A stretch of DNA of 64,000 bases, from the NCBI GenBank assembly GCA_033439765.1, contig JAULSN010000009.1:744001-808000 (forward strand), in the 5' to 3' direction. The stretch is from Lasiosphaeria ovina (Eukaryota; Ascomycota; Sordariomycetes; Sordariales; Lasiosphaeriaceae). Position numbers and translations under genes: made by a program. This document shows, piece by piece, positions 9,617-19,330 of this stretch. The notes below the pieces were generated by a model, which was not told the origin of the DNA, made no database searches, and saw nothing but the letters and a program-made list of their open reading frames with translations. Numbering within the stretch: the first letter of the stretch is position 1; every line of letters begins with the position of its first letter.

Positions 9617-10722
9617 CGCCTCTTCTGAATAGCTTCATAGTTCAACAAGGTCGACCCTACCATAGTGTGGGCTAGTTGCAGTTTCCCGCCAACGGCGGTG
9701 TCGCCCGGAGACCGATGACCGGCAGCTCAGGCTCTCTCGGCCATCGGCAAACCACATCGCGACACTTGACCTGCCTCTATCAACGCCCACGACGGTCTGG
9801 TTTTCTTGCGCAAGCGCGTCCAAGTCGCGTGTTAGTGGCGTGCAGCCCACTGCTCGATAGTAATTGCAGCTAGCCATGGCTCCCCATCCGCGGCCCAGCG
9901 GTAACGAGACGGCCGCGTCAATGGCGGGCGCGCCCGAGCGAGGGACATGGACTCGGGACAAATTTAACCACCAAGTAAATATCTTCTTTTCGTGTCTCTT
10001 TTGAACTGGCTGTGCAAGAACTGTGGGATATTCGCCATATTCTCAAAGACGAGTGGACCTCTTGAGCGAAACAAACGGGGAACTGGAAAGATGCCGTCAC
10101 GGCGGCCGCAGAACTGACACTCAGGACCTCTTATCGGCACGACGACGGAAAGGTGGCAGGCGGCACGACGACTACCGCGGCAGCTGCGAGGCCGACCAGC
10201 GCGCGCTGCTGACGGGCCGCCGCTTCTCTGCTATCCGTCGGCCGATTTCCACGTCGGTCTCGGCTTCCCTGCATCGACCCTCACCTCGATATCATCCTTC
10301 GAGTCAACCGGAACAAGCACCGGGATTGTTGGTGCGAAAGGCGACGGCGAGCCAGCCCCAGGCGGGGAGCATGGTCGTGTCGTGTCGCGGCGCGTGGGGT
10401 TGTTTCCCTCGAGGTTCGGGCCGTGTTTATAATGGCGATGGGCAAGTCGATAGGGTCCGCCTCCCTACCCGTATCGATATTGCTGCTCTGTCTGACGCTC
10501 CCGCTGGCATTTGAGGAGGCGAAGGCGGCTCTTGGAGCCGTCGCTACTGAGGCTGGAAGTACGGCGCTTCATGTCCAACGTGGCAGCATCGTCTTGCTTG
10601 AGGACCTCGGCAAGCGCCTCGGCGGTCAGCCTATGTGATACCCAGGATGACGCGTCGGCGCAGCGGCGAGAGCTCAGGCTTGGCCGTTTTGCGCGTCGTC
10701 GTAAAGTCTTCTTCTGCTTGGC

Positions 10723-10845
10723 AGGTGGGTCGAGGTGGTGGTGGTCGAGGTAGTGGGTGGTGGTGGTCGAGGTGGTGGTGGTCGAGGTAGTGGTGGTGGT
10801 TGAGGTGGTGATGGTCGAGGTGGTCGAGGTGGTGATGGTACATGG
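10723..10845. repeat. GGT/GAGGT-rich imperfect tandem repeat
   Basis: About 120 bp of imperfect GGTGGT and GGTCGAGGT units. All six frames are open through it, giving the artificial Thr/His-rich peptides on the minus strand. It abuts the truncated alpha/beta-hydrolase fragment and may mark where that gene was lost. Confidence 0.75.
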
Positions 10846-10877
10846 CGTTCCAGCCCTTCTTGGAGCGAGGGATTCTC

Positions 10878-11171
10878 TCAAAGGAGCGCGGCCACGAAAC
10901 TAAGCTCGCCTTTTTTCTCCTCTTTTTTCGCCTCTTCCACTCCTTCCCCTCCGGCAACCTCAGCCGACTGGAAGAGGAGCTGGAAGCCGACCGTGCCGAT
11001 TGAGTGGCCAAAGACGACGATGCGGTCGGGTGGGATGCCGGCGTCGTGCATAGCGAAGCGCGCTGGGGCCAGCGCGTCGGCCAGCGGCCCGCCGGTGCTG
11101 GCGCCGAAGCCGCGGTAGTCGATGGCGAGCGCGTGGATGTCGTTGCGGGTTTGCTCGAGAAAACTGTGCTG
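10878..11171 (-). pseudogene. Alpha/beta-hydrolase fragment (ABHD12/Bem46-like)
   Basis: The minus frame contains IDYRGFGASTGG (residues 17-28), typical of the oxyanion-loop strand region of alpha/beta-hydrolases. IVVFGHSIG follows, in which GHSIG (55-59) is the G-x-S-x-G nucleophile elbow with the catalytic Ser. Such proteins are serine hydrolases, often membrane-associated lipases or thioesterases. After a Lys/Glu-rich stretch the frame ends at a TGA (10878-10880), about 20 bp before a GGT-rich repeat, so the acid and His of the catalytic triad are lost. The 5' part before residue 1 is also absent; an intron boundary may lie near 11172. This is a fragment of roughly a third of a normal enzyme. 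Confidence 0.62.
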
Positions 11172-11232
11172 TTTCTGAAAGAAAAAAAAAACGGAGGCTT
11201 TCAGGGGGGGGTTACTGTGCCTTGCAAACGCC

Positions 11233-11256
11233 AGTTAACTATCCACTTTTGGCGCT
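11233..11256 (+). repeat. Left arm of a perfect 24-bp inverted repeat
   Basis: The 24 bp that start AGTTAACTATCCAC and end TTGGCGCT recur as an exact reverse complement at 14167-14190. Beyond the arms, GGGAGCC occurs on both sides at slightly different spacing. Such pairs are usually the ends of DNA transposons, and a Tc1-type transposase remnant lies between them, but the Clr5 gene does too. Confidence 0.8.
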
Positions 11257-11625
11257 GCTATGGTTGGGAGCCAAAGTTTCGCCCCCTGCTCGGGTGCCGA
11301 CAAGCCCCCTGGCGCGCCACGACTTGAAAATTACAGCGCCCTTTCAATCGCAATACAGCTAGCAGGGACTTGGCAGGGACCGCACTGGCCAACATACGCT
11401 TGCCGGTACACATACAAGGGGAAAACATAACCATCATACCATCATACCATAGAAGGGAGCCAACCTTCGCAACAGAGCCACCATTTCCGACATGCGCGCG
11501 ATCCAACAATCGAACAATTCCTACATTCGAGCCACTTTCCTTCGGCAAAACGCCCTACATAGAGCCAAAAAGTAGCTCAATCGAAAGCCCTCGGTCCGTC
11601 GCATATTGCGCGCGTGTCCTTTACC

Positions 11626-12088
11626 ATGGTTCGGTACCTGAATCGCGACCAACGCGCCTCGGCGCATTGCATGCTCGTGGGCAACGAAAAACCACCGGCC
11701 ATTGCAGCCGCGCTGCAAATCTCCGTCGCCTACGCATACACGCTGAGGAAGCGGTATCTGGCTTCTGGTGATCCTTTTACCGGGGCAAGAAGCCGATTTA
11801 ACGCCCTCGTACTGAAATAACGGGCCATGGAGGTAAGTCTGGGACTCCCCATACAATTCCCGGTGTAGCTAACCGTGACAAGAAGCTGTTAGACTTACCG
11901 AAAGACAAGCCCGACCTATACCTCGATGAGATGCTGTGATTCCTAGTCCTCGAATGCGATATTCACGTACAACCTTGCACAATAAGCCGGCACCTCTCGC
12001 AGGCTAAGTGGACCGACAAGCGGTTGGAGCATAGGGAGCCAACGACGGCCAGAGCCCATTCTGCCGTTGGAGCGACAAAGGCATTGTG
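11626..12088 (+). mobile_element. Tc1/IS630-type transposase N-terminal remnant
   Basis: The ATG at 11626 opens a frame with a helix-turn-helix-like start (RYLNRDQRASAHCMLVGNEK, then the helix pair AIAAALQISVAYAYTLRKRY). After a frame break near 11820-11885 another frame continues with LLDLPKDKPDLYLDEML-stop-FLV and later TISRHLSQAKWTDKRLE. The PDLYLDEM...ISRHL succession is the second DNA-binding domain of fungal Tc1/IS630 transposases. The stop after DEML is TGA where relatives have Trp, a RIP-type change. The DDE catalytic domain is missing. The element lies between the arms of the perfect inverted repeat at 11233 and 14167. Confidence 0.6.
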
Positions 12089-12145
12089 ACACTAGTAACG
12101 AGGACGAGGAGGCCATACTGCTCTGGGTTATCTGTTGTCTCCTGG

Positions 12146-12830
12146 TTAGATGTCGAGCAGTTGGGAGGAAGGGAGGAAGGCCGCGAATTTGCCGAAGACT
12201 CTGATCAGGGCATCCAGGGTGGAGGTGGTGCTGTTTTGGCCACCTTGCAGCCACTTTCCAAAGAAGTCAGTGAAGTTGTCCGCCAAGAATTTCGCATCTG
12301 CCGTGCAATTGATGTCTTGGGTGCCGTCGTAAGTGAACTTGCCCCAGTAGAGGTTCGGCGCCATGCTTACTTGCGCTAATCACAATGGTTGGGTTGGGCA
12401 AGGTGCCTTGGATGATGTAGGTAGGCGCCCGAGTAAGAGCATTGGGAAGTATCTGAGATGGGCGTACCGTGGGGATTGCGGCGTCTGGGGGTGTCGACCG
12501 GCCCCGATAGTGCGGTATTTGTAGGAGCCGCAGCAATTTGGCCTCTTGATCGCTGACAGCCTGGAAGGGATCACGTCGTGATGGGTGAGATCGGGCCTGG
12601 AAGGTTCTAGTGGCTAAGAAATGGCACCGACACTCGCATATACTTATCACTGGGGACGACGTAAAGGTTGGGTTGAAGGTTGGGCAATAGGTATTCATCA
12701 CGCGATTTTGACCATCAAGTTTATTGACACAGCACCTATTAGTGCTAGCCCATTCGTGGCAATTGTACCAATCAGCCGGATGGGGTTCATCGCTGGGGCA
12801 GCAAACTGGCCGCCCAACGGAGCGAGCCAC
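12146..12830 (-). CDS. Unrecognised possibly multi-exon gene
   Basis: Minus-strand coding-like segments occur in order. The first is Cys-rich (VCCPSDEPHPADWYNCHEWA, then NRCCVNKL and NTYCPTFNPTFT). The middle contains GTLPNPTIVISA, followed by a GTAAGC donor-like site at about 12372. The last frame, 12146-12364, reads APNLYWGKFTYDGTQDINCT, then ADNFTDFFGKWLQG, and ends at LLDI before a stop. Asn-x-Thr sequons and paired Cys suggest a secreted or cell-wall protein, but no clear signal peptide is seen. Two or three short introns would be needed to connect the pieces. I do not recognise the family; exon limits are not fixed. Confidence 0.35.
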
Positions 12831-12897
12831 TCAGGCTTGACTGGCTACGAAACTGCTACCTAACTTCACCGACGCCCTGTCCACATCCGTCTCGGCC

Positions 12898-13049
12898 ATG
12901 TCCATGGCCACCGTCCCCGCCCCAGCCAACGCCGACACCTGGACACCGCCGTCTGCAAATACGGCTACCCTGACTGCCGGCGCAGGCAGCCTACGAGGGC
13001 CCTCCAATTCAGCATCGCCGCCTACGTCGCTATCGGCCTCGGGCTCGGG

Positions 13050-13090
<41 letters not shown>

Positions 13091-13567
13091 CGCATGTTCC
13101 CACCGAAGCAGTTGCGGTTGTCGCAACGCCAGCCGTGCCCGCCAAAGATGCAAGGTCGGGAGCTGCGCGAGCGCCACCCAAGCCTGCGGCAGCGGCAGCG
13201 GCGGGCGCCGGAGGCAAGAAGTGGGCGTCGGAAGATGACTGGGACCTGCACCGGCCAACCATCACACAACTCTACGTCAACGAGAGCAAGAAGCTGTGGC
13301 AGCTCGTCGAGCACATATCGCGCGAGCACGGCTTCTTCGCGACGTAAGCCCCCGCCCTCACCCCAGCAAACCCCCTGACACCCAGGAGCAGACCAGACGC
13401 AGCCAGCTAACCGAGCCTTTGCCACCCCATGAAATAGACCCAAGATGTACAAGACGCGCTTCAAGCTCTGGGGACTGTGGAAGAACACCAAAGCCGCCGA
13501 CGCGGCCAAGATGCTCCGCCAAGCCGCCGCGCAACCAGCCGAGGCCTCGACAATGACGCGACAATGA
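12898..13567 (+). CDS. Clr5-domain protein, two exons
   Basis: Join 12898-13343 and 13438-13567 (191 codons). The ATG at 12898 follows several stops. Residues about 40-66 are a Ser-Gly run from a (GGCTCR)n hexanucleotide repeat, followed by an Ala-rich linker. The C-terminal part begins WASEDDWDLHRPTITQLYVN, continues through LWQLVEHISREHGFFAT, crosses the intron, and ends TPKMYKTRFKLWGLWKNTKA. This is the Clr5 domain, a short helical region near the N-terminus of many fungal regulators, named after cellulase regulator CLR-5. The 94-bp intron has GTAAGC, a GCTAAC branch site and a TAG end, and splicing restores the domain exactly. The normal proteins are much longer; here TGA follows soon after the domain, and the next 120 bp are Thr/Gln-repeat DNA. 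Probably nuclear, possibly truncated. Confidence 0.72.
13038..13091. repeat. (GGCTCR)n hexanucleotide repeat
   Basis: About eight units of GGCTCG or GGCTCA inside exon 1 of the Clr5 gene encode alternating Ser-Gly. Length variation would change the linker without shifting the frame. Confidence 0.85.
13344..13437 (+). other. Intron of the Clr5-domain gene
   Basis: GTAAGC donor, GCTAAC branch-like motif near 13406 and AATAG acceptor. Removing it joins the Thr codon of GFFAT to PKMYK and completes the Clr5 domain without a stop. Confidence 0.75.
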
Positions 13568-13641
13568 CAACCACCACCACAACCATAACCGTGACAACAG
13601 TAAGCACACGGCAGGAGCAGCAACACAACAAACAACAGCAG

Positions 13642-13962
13642 CTAGTAAAAGCACAGCAACAGCAGCAGCCGCCAGCCATCGCAGCAGGTGTTCCTCGTCA
13701 ACGGCAAGCACGTCGACGCGCTATACTCAGGAAGAGGGTTACTGCCGGTAACGACAACGTCGTCTTGGTCGTCTTGATCGGCATCGCCACCCGGCTCGGC
13801 ATCGTCAGGGGCATCGTCGGCGGCATCGGTCGAATCGGCCACTTCGGTGGTGGCGGGCTTCTTCGCTCGGCCTTTCCGAGGCGGCGCCGTGACAGCATCG
13901 TCGCCAATGCTGCCTTGCGTAGGAGCCCGGCTCTGTTTGGCGCGTTTGGGAGGCATTGGCAT
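13642..13962 (-). CDS. Hypothetical small acidic/basic protein, antisense to Clr5 3' region
   Basis: From the ATG at 13962 the minus frame gives MPMPPKRAKQSRAPT, a second basic patch PPRKGRAKKP resembling an AT-hook or nuclear signal, then an acidic tail (DDAPDDAEPGGDADQDDQDD). Alternation of basic and acidic blocks is usual for chromatin-associated proteins and unlike the surrounding shadow frames. The end, in the CAG-rich segment downstream of the Clr5 gene, is not typical coding sequence, so the true gene may be spliced or truncated. No family assignment. Confidence 0.35.
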   Translation of the reverse strand: MPMPPKRAKQSRAPTQGSIGDDAVTAPPRKGRAKKPATTEVADSTDAADDAPDDAEPGGDADQDDQDDVVVTGSNPLPEYSASTCLPLTRNTCCDGWRLLLLLCFY

Positions 13963-14166
13963 GTCGAATTTGACGGCAGTTCGAAGGACTCGGCGCCGGC
14001 TGTGCAGGGCTTGGGGGCTTTTCGGTTATGCCTGAGCGCTTTAAAATGGACTCCAATACTGCCATGCATGAAAAACAACAAATCTGTTGTGTACAGCTGG
14101 TTTGAACTATGGAAGGCTTCAAAATGCAGTGCTGACATCGTGGCGGCGTGCAAAGGTTGGCTCCCT

Positions 14167-14190
14167 AGCGCCAAAAGTGGATAGTTAACT
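14167..14190 (-). repeat. Right arm of a perfect 24-bp inverted repeat
   Basis: Exact reverse complement of 11233-11256. A T-rich run (14262-14277) lies shortly downstream. No matching target-site duplication is evident outside the arms. Confidence 0.8.
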
Positions 14191-14877
14191 ATCGCACAGG
14201 ACCAAAAAAATCTTGGCAACCCCAGGCCTTGGTAACCCCGCCATAACAAATGCCCCGGGGTTTTTTTTTTTTTTTTTGGCGTCGAGCAACTGCCATTGAC
14301 GGCTCAAATTTGCCAGCCAGCAGGCTGCAACAGACACGAACGAGCGACTGACTTTATTACATGCTGCAATAGATATGCGAACTAGCCAAGACATCACACA
14401 CCCCACCTGACCCAAGACAAGGATCCTGGCGCCCGAGCTTCCAATAATTGGGACGCCCCAACATGTAGTTCGAGAGACGCCATCATTGATCAGCGATCAG
14501 GAGCCATTCTAGAGTGTAGTTAACCGAATGTTAACCTTGAGTTAAGGCAGCGGCAAGAGGGGCGTGTTTTTGAGTTTGTGGGTTTCCCGGTGGCCCGGTT
14601 CCCGTATCTTTTCTGTTCCTCCTTAAGGTTCTGGCTTGAGCCCCGGGCTGGAGAGAGAAGCGTGAGAAAAGCAAGCATAGCATCCTTGGTCCAAGGGGAA
14701 CATCACCAAATCGCCCGTCCATTAGCTTTCGTCTCAGCCTGCTTCCCAGAACCACGCCAGAACCAGACTGGAGCAGCCCGAACGGAGTCTCGACAAAGCC
14801 CCCCCGCCCTGCGCGCCCAGCTCCAACGACTGACGAGCTCGAAACCTCGAGAGAAGGCACAAGTCCCTCGAAGAACT
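14191..14877. other. Intergenic stretch
   Basis: Contains a 16-T run (14262-14277) and low-complexity flanks but no convincing gene. Frames at 14185-14415 and 14531-14860 on the minus strand lack domains. The last 150 bp may be the 5' leader of the C2H2 gene. Confidence 0.45.
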
Positions 14878-16683
14878 ATGGAAGACTCGGGTTTTGCATA
14901 TCGGAGGCCGCCCACGCCGAGGCCGCCCACGACGAGTTTGCCTCACCTCTCGTTACCTCCTCTGGAAATACCAAGTACGCGATACCCAAACCATGCTTCT
15001 ACAATCATGGCCAGCCCGCGTTAGCAACCAACCCAAAGCACCCGGATTCTGACACCCTCCTCAGGGGTAGCGTCCCACGGACCAAGCCTTTCCCCAGGCG
15101 TGAACAGCACCAGCCCGCAGTCTTCACAGCCTAGCGGCTCGTCCCTACATTATGGTCATCTGCCGTGGACGACCCCAGCAAGCTCAGCTCAGCAACAGCA
15201 CACGGGGGGCTACACCTACCAAAACGGCAGCAACGATAACAGGGGGCCCTATGGCTCCCAAAGCACCCGTATTCTGACACCCTCCCCAGGGGTAGCCTTC
15301 GACGGACTAAGCCGTGCCCCAGGCACCCGCTCGCAGTCTTCACAGCCTAGCGGCTTGTCCTCATATTATAGTAATCAGCCGTGGCCGCCGCCAGCAAGCT
15401 CAGCTCAGCAACAGTACCCGGGGGCCTACACGTACCCGAAAAGCAGCAGCAGCAATAGCGGGCCCTATGGCTCCCAACGCCGCTTTTCCGGCCCCCCCAT
15501 GCAGCCGCACTTTTCCCCCCGCTCCTCCACCGCAACTGCGAACGGGGACAGCCTTCCTGCCCCTCCATCCTACCAGCGGCCCTTCCCGACCCAAATCGGT
15601 TCTGGAGGCGGCGGCGGTAGCGGTGGCGGCGGCGTTGGCGTTGGCGGTGGCGGCGGAGGAGGCGGCAGTCTAGGGTCCTCGCTAATAACTCAGTCGGGAT
15701 CTCAACAGTCGGTTCTTGCCCAACCCGCCATCGGCGCGCAAAATTCGACGGGCACACAGCCGCAAGCGTCAGGCCAGACGGCGCCTAGAGCTCAGGATTG
15801 GGGTAGGTACAGGCAGCCGTATACGCCAGGCTACTACACCCCATCATCAACACCACGGCTGTCCTCGTTTTCGTCGTCCCTAAGGCCGCAGCCGCAGGAA
15901 CCACCCACCGCCCCTTCGCCCGCAACGACTTTTGGCGTTGACCCGCGTGGACTAGTATCGCTTTCGGGGAGTTCCATCGCCCTCCCGATCGGGTATAGAG
16001 GGGCTCGGGGCCACCCCATGCAGCCAGGGACCTCGCATGGCCAGATACAGGCACCCGTCCTCAGCAACGTGCACCACCCTGGAGCTCCGCCGTCCGTGGT
16101 AGGCGGGATGGGCATGCAAGGTCATGACCGTCATGATGACCATCTGGGTCCGCCTCAGGAGGAGCGCCAGTATTTTCAACGTGGCAGGGGCGGACTGCGC
16201 CCCTACCGATGCAACCAGTGTGAGTTGAGGTTCAACCGAAACCACGACCTGAGGAGGCACGAGAAGATACATCTGGGCATCAAGCCGTTTTGTTGCGATC
16301 ACTGCGAGAAGAGATATTCTCGGAAGGATGCCCTGAAGGTGAGTGAAACTCAAGAACAAAAATTCCCCCCCCCCCCCCCCCCCGCCTGCGAGATTTGCTG
16401 ACTTTTTCGGTTGTCTTAGCGTCACAGCCTTGTCAAGGGCTGCGGCAGAAAAGCTTCGCGTGCCTCACGAGACGCCGGATCAGGCGCAAACGATGCCCCA
16501 CGAGACGACGCATCAGGCGTGAACGATGCCCCACCCGTTGGTAAGAGTAACGCAGTAAGGGACGATGCAAACGATGCCCCACGAGAGGACGCATCAGGCG
16601 TGAACGACGCCCCACCCGTTGATAAGAGTGACGCAGTTAGGGACGATGACGATAGCAGTAGCCCCGACAAAAAAAGGAAGTGA
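14878..16683 (+). CDS. C2H2 zinc-finger transcription factor, two exons, one in-frame stop
   Basis: Join 14878-16338 and 16420-16683. One frame runs from ATG 14878 through the fingers, broken only by TAG at 15022-15024, which may be a RIP-type CAG change; the next in-frame ATG is at 15499. The N-terminal part is Ser/Gln/Pro/Gly-rich and holds a duplicated block of about 70 residues (near 15030-15255 and 15257-15475) with SSQPSG...PASSAQQQ...GPYGSQ, then a poly-Gly run. Finger 1 is C445-x2-C448...H461-x3-H465 (YRCNQCELRFNRNHDLRRH). Finger 2 is C473-x2-C476...H489-x5-C495, completed by exon 2 (KDALK|RHSLVKGC). Exon 2 carries two copies of an Asp/Ala-rich segment (NDAPRDDASGVNDAPP) and ends with a basic nuclear signal (DKKRK). 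The layout fits a sequence-specific nuclear regulator. The intron has GTGAGT, a GCTGAC branch and TTAG. Confidence 0.68.
16339..16419 (+). other. Intron of the C2H2 gene with a 19-C run
   Basis: GTGAGT donor at 16339, uninterrupted C run at 16365-16383, TGCTGAC branch motif near 16397 and TTGTCTTAG acceptor ending at 16419. Splicing restores the second zinc finger. Confidence 0.8.
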
Positions 16684-16695
16684 GTGTAACTACCT

Positions 16696-17320
16696 CACCG
16701 ACACTAAGCTACGCCAGATACACCGCCAGTTCAGCCACCCGTCAGCATGAGGTCCTGAAGACAGCCGGGCACCCTGTGGAACTCGGAGCCCTCGAGTTCC
16801 TTGACCGGGTATGCCACCAGTGCCAGATGAACGCGGGCCGCCCGGCCCGGTTCAAGTTCACCCTCCACGACGACTGCGAGTTCAACTACGAGGTCGTCAT
16901 CGATATACTGTATCTCGACGGCCGTCCTGTCCTCCACGTCGTCGATACGGCTACAGGCTTCTCAGCGGTCCAGTTCCTGAAAGATATATCGTCAAAACTC
17001 GTTTAGGAAGCCCTTTGCCTCTGCTGGATCAACGTATACCAAAGACCGCCTGACTGGCTAGTCGCTGACGCCGGTACTTCGTTCCCATCGACCGAGTTCA
17101 GGCAGTCGGCTGAGGAGATGGGGATCTCGATCAAAGAGATACGCGTAGAAGCCCATAACAGTATCGGCAAGGTTGAACGATACCACGCACCCCTGCGCCG
17201 GGCATATACCATCCTGAGGGCCGAAGACCCCGAAGCAAGCCCGGGAGCAGCACTCCTGATGGCCATCAAGGCAATCAATGATACGGCCGGTCCTGACGGC
17301 CCTATCCCCAGTGGTTGACC
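16696..17320 (+). mobile_element. LTR-retrotransposon integrase remnant
   Basis: The start shows the zinc-binding HHCC region across a frame break (IHRQFSHPS in one frame, then HEVLKTAGHP and CHQCQMN in the next). The integrase core follows: EVVIDILYLDGRPVLHVVD, then VADAGTSFPSTEFRQSAEEM and VEAHNSIGKVERYHAPLRRA, giving the D, D and E positions. This matches the Pol integrase of a widespread fungal retroelement family. One TAG (17004-17006) stands where relatives have Trp (SSKLV-stop-EALCLC), a RIP-type change. Protease, RT and RNase H are not found next to it. It starts immediately after the C2H2 gene stop. Confidence 0.75.
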
Positions 17321-17779
17321 GACCAGGCCAACCGCAGAACAGCAAGGATTCCGACTGTGGCAGCGATTGTGTAATTGTCTACACGATCCCTGGACAGCAA
17401 GCGGCACGAAGGACTGCATTCGAGAGAGCACTGAACACGTAGAAAGCTCAATTGAACGCAGGGCTGCGAGCGCGAGAGAAACTCTTCAACGCACGGGACA
17501 ACCGAGACGAAGACCTCAAGGGTAGCCGAAAGAAAGGCCTTACGCTCTACTTGGCTACCTGCGTCCATCACGCAACAACCCCCCCCCCTCGCGAAGGACT
17601 CGATGAGCTAGAAAGAAAGGCTTGACCCTACTCAGCTATCTACATCCCTCGACAAAGACAAGCACGACGACGAGCTACGTACAAACGCCCGCATCATCAG
17701 CATCACCGACCCGATCTGGGAAGGCAAAGACTTCGACCCTGCAGGCGAACAACAGGCTACACCAACAAGGCTCAACACC

Positions 17780-18440
17780 CACCTCATCGACTTTGGAAGA
17801 GCTTGGGGTCGATTCTCTTGCTTTGACTGAGATCCTGTCGTCGGTGACAGACGCCTCCCCCGTTGGGACTTCCTTCGACACGAGCGACATTACACTGCAA
17901 TCCACAATCGAAGAAATCCTCCGTGTTGTCCGGACAGTGACAGTGAGCAGTGGCGACGACGATGCTGACGGCGACGACGAGGACGACTGTAAGCCTGTCA
18001 GTTCCTGAGAAGCCCGAACTATGCCTCTGGAGGTTTCGGTGTCTGCCCAATCCAACACCGCCCAGCGGTCTAATACTCGGGAGCTGCAGATCAAGACGCC
18101 CACAGCGCAGCTGCTCGAGACACGCGTAAAGACGGATCCCAGAGCGGGACTGCGAGCCTGTGACGCGCAGTTTGAGGCTGCTGCAAAAAGCCGCGGCTTC
18201 TAGCATTACTGGGACGATCTCGCGGTCTATCAGGGCAAGCTGTGCCTCGCATACATACTCGAAGCATTCTAAAAGCTTGGCGTAGACCTGTCGTCTTGCC
18301 AAAATTCACAAGTCCGGCGCTGTCAAGGTCGAGTATATCTTCACCGACATCTCTTCAACAATGGTTGCAAAGGCAAAGACTAGGTTTTCTCAGTATAGCG
18401 ACTGCCTCGAGACCAGGAACTGCGAGACCAAACCCTGATT
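17780..18440 (+). pseudogene. Non-reducing polyketide synthase fragment (ACP to C-methyltransferase)
   Basis: The first segment, LEELGVDSLALTEILSSVTD and then TLQSTIEEILRVV, is an acyl-carrier-protein domain; the Ser of GVDSL is the phosphopantetheine site. After an acidic linker another frame gives FEAAAKSRGF-stop-HYWDDLAVYQGKL and LCLAYILEAF-stop-KLGVDLSS, the conserved linker at the start of the C-methyltransferase domain of fungal NR-PKSs. A third frame gives VEYIFTDISSTMVAKAKTRF, the SAM-domain strand region of that methyltransferase. ACP before C-MeT is the NR-PKS order. The two stops are TAG at a Trp position and TAA, both compatible with RIP. KS, AT, PT and the release domain are absent, so this is a fragment from the 3' third of such a gene. 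Confidence 0.68.
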
Positions 18441-19330
18441 GCAGCCTTCCGGACTGACTTCATCGACTGGACGGAAAACCACTTCAAGACCCTCGACAAG
18501 ACCCTCCGTACCAACTTCAAATACTCTCGCAAAGATCACGGCATCTACATCAGTAACGAAGGAATGATATCACACCAGCTGGTTACCTAGTTCAATACAA
18601 GAGGGCCCCCGAGTGGCCCAGCGAGGCATTCGAGGAGCCCAGCGAAGACCGAAGAGAAAAGTTCCAGTCATACCGTAACCCGCACTTCAGCAAGCTCAGA
18701 GGCAACCCCGTAGAAGCCTCCACCCCGTTGAAGAAGGACAACACCGTCAAGACCCTGCTAGACTTGACAACTCCTCTCCCCCTACGATCGAACACGACCC
18801 CGTTGAGCACGACCATCACCGGGAACGAACCCCTCGATGATACACCTGCATACCTGACCAATGCAACACCGCGGATGTTGACGGACCTTACAAGGATGTA
18901 CAGCAACGAAGCGGAGAAGTTCGGAGGCGGGCTCTACGATATCTTGAACTCAAAGTCCAGATCTTCGTGGAGAGCTGCAGGAAGGCAGGCACTCCACCTC
19001 ATGGATCAGGATTCCATGTCATCAAGATCACCAACATGACAACCATCAAACGGGAGTATGCAGCATTGGAGAGCTTGCAGTACTACGAACTCATGGATGA
19101 AGTCTTGAAGGCTGAACCTTCCCCGATGCTAAACTTCGGTGACGAGGCCGTGCAAGGGGTGATGAAGAACTATACTCTCAACTCTGGTCAGGCAAAGGCT
19201 ATCCTGAACGCTAAAGAAAACGATGGATTTACTTTGGTGCAAGGCCCACCTCTATACTACGATGCACTCTCAACTATGTTGAAGGATAGAGCTAAGCAGT
19301 TCTACTTCGACGGCCTGATGAACATTGTCT
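18441..19330 (+). mobile_element. Retroelement gag-like ORF with an inserted host segment
   Basis: The frames contain features of a gag family common in fungal LTR elements: LTRMYSNEAEKFGGGLYDIL, then QIFVESCRKAGTPPH and, further on, LYYDALSTMLKDRAKQFYFD. In relatives the last two are close together. Here they are separated by about 80 codons that resemble the helicase Sen1 (see 19015-19251), and the reading frame runs through both junctions. One frameshift lies near 18955 inside LYDILNSK. The upstream part (AGYLVQYKRAPEWPSEAFEE and further) is protein-like but not assigned. No zinc knuckle is seen; the ORF fades after 19330. Confidence 0.6.
19015..19251 (+). pseudogene. Sen1-type RNA/DNA helicase fragment inside gag
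   Basis: The codons read IKITNMTTIKREYAALESLQ, then YYELMDEVLKAEPSPMLNFG and later NSGQAKAILNAKENDGFTLV, ending QGPP. This is the region just before and into Walker A (GPPGTGKT) of Sen1/UPF1-like superfamily 1 helicases, including the Q-motif-like NSGQAKAI. It stops after GPP, so the GTGKT half of the ATP site is missing and the fragment cannot hydrolyse ATP. It is 79 codons, in frame with the gag-like ORF on both sides. No stop lies inside the fragment. Confidence 0.7.
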
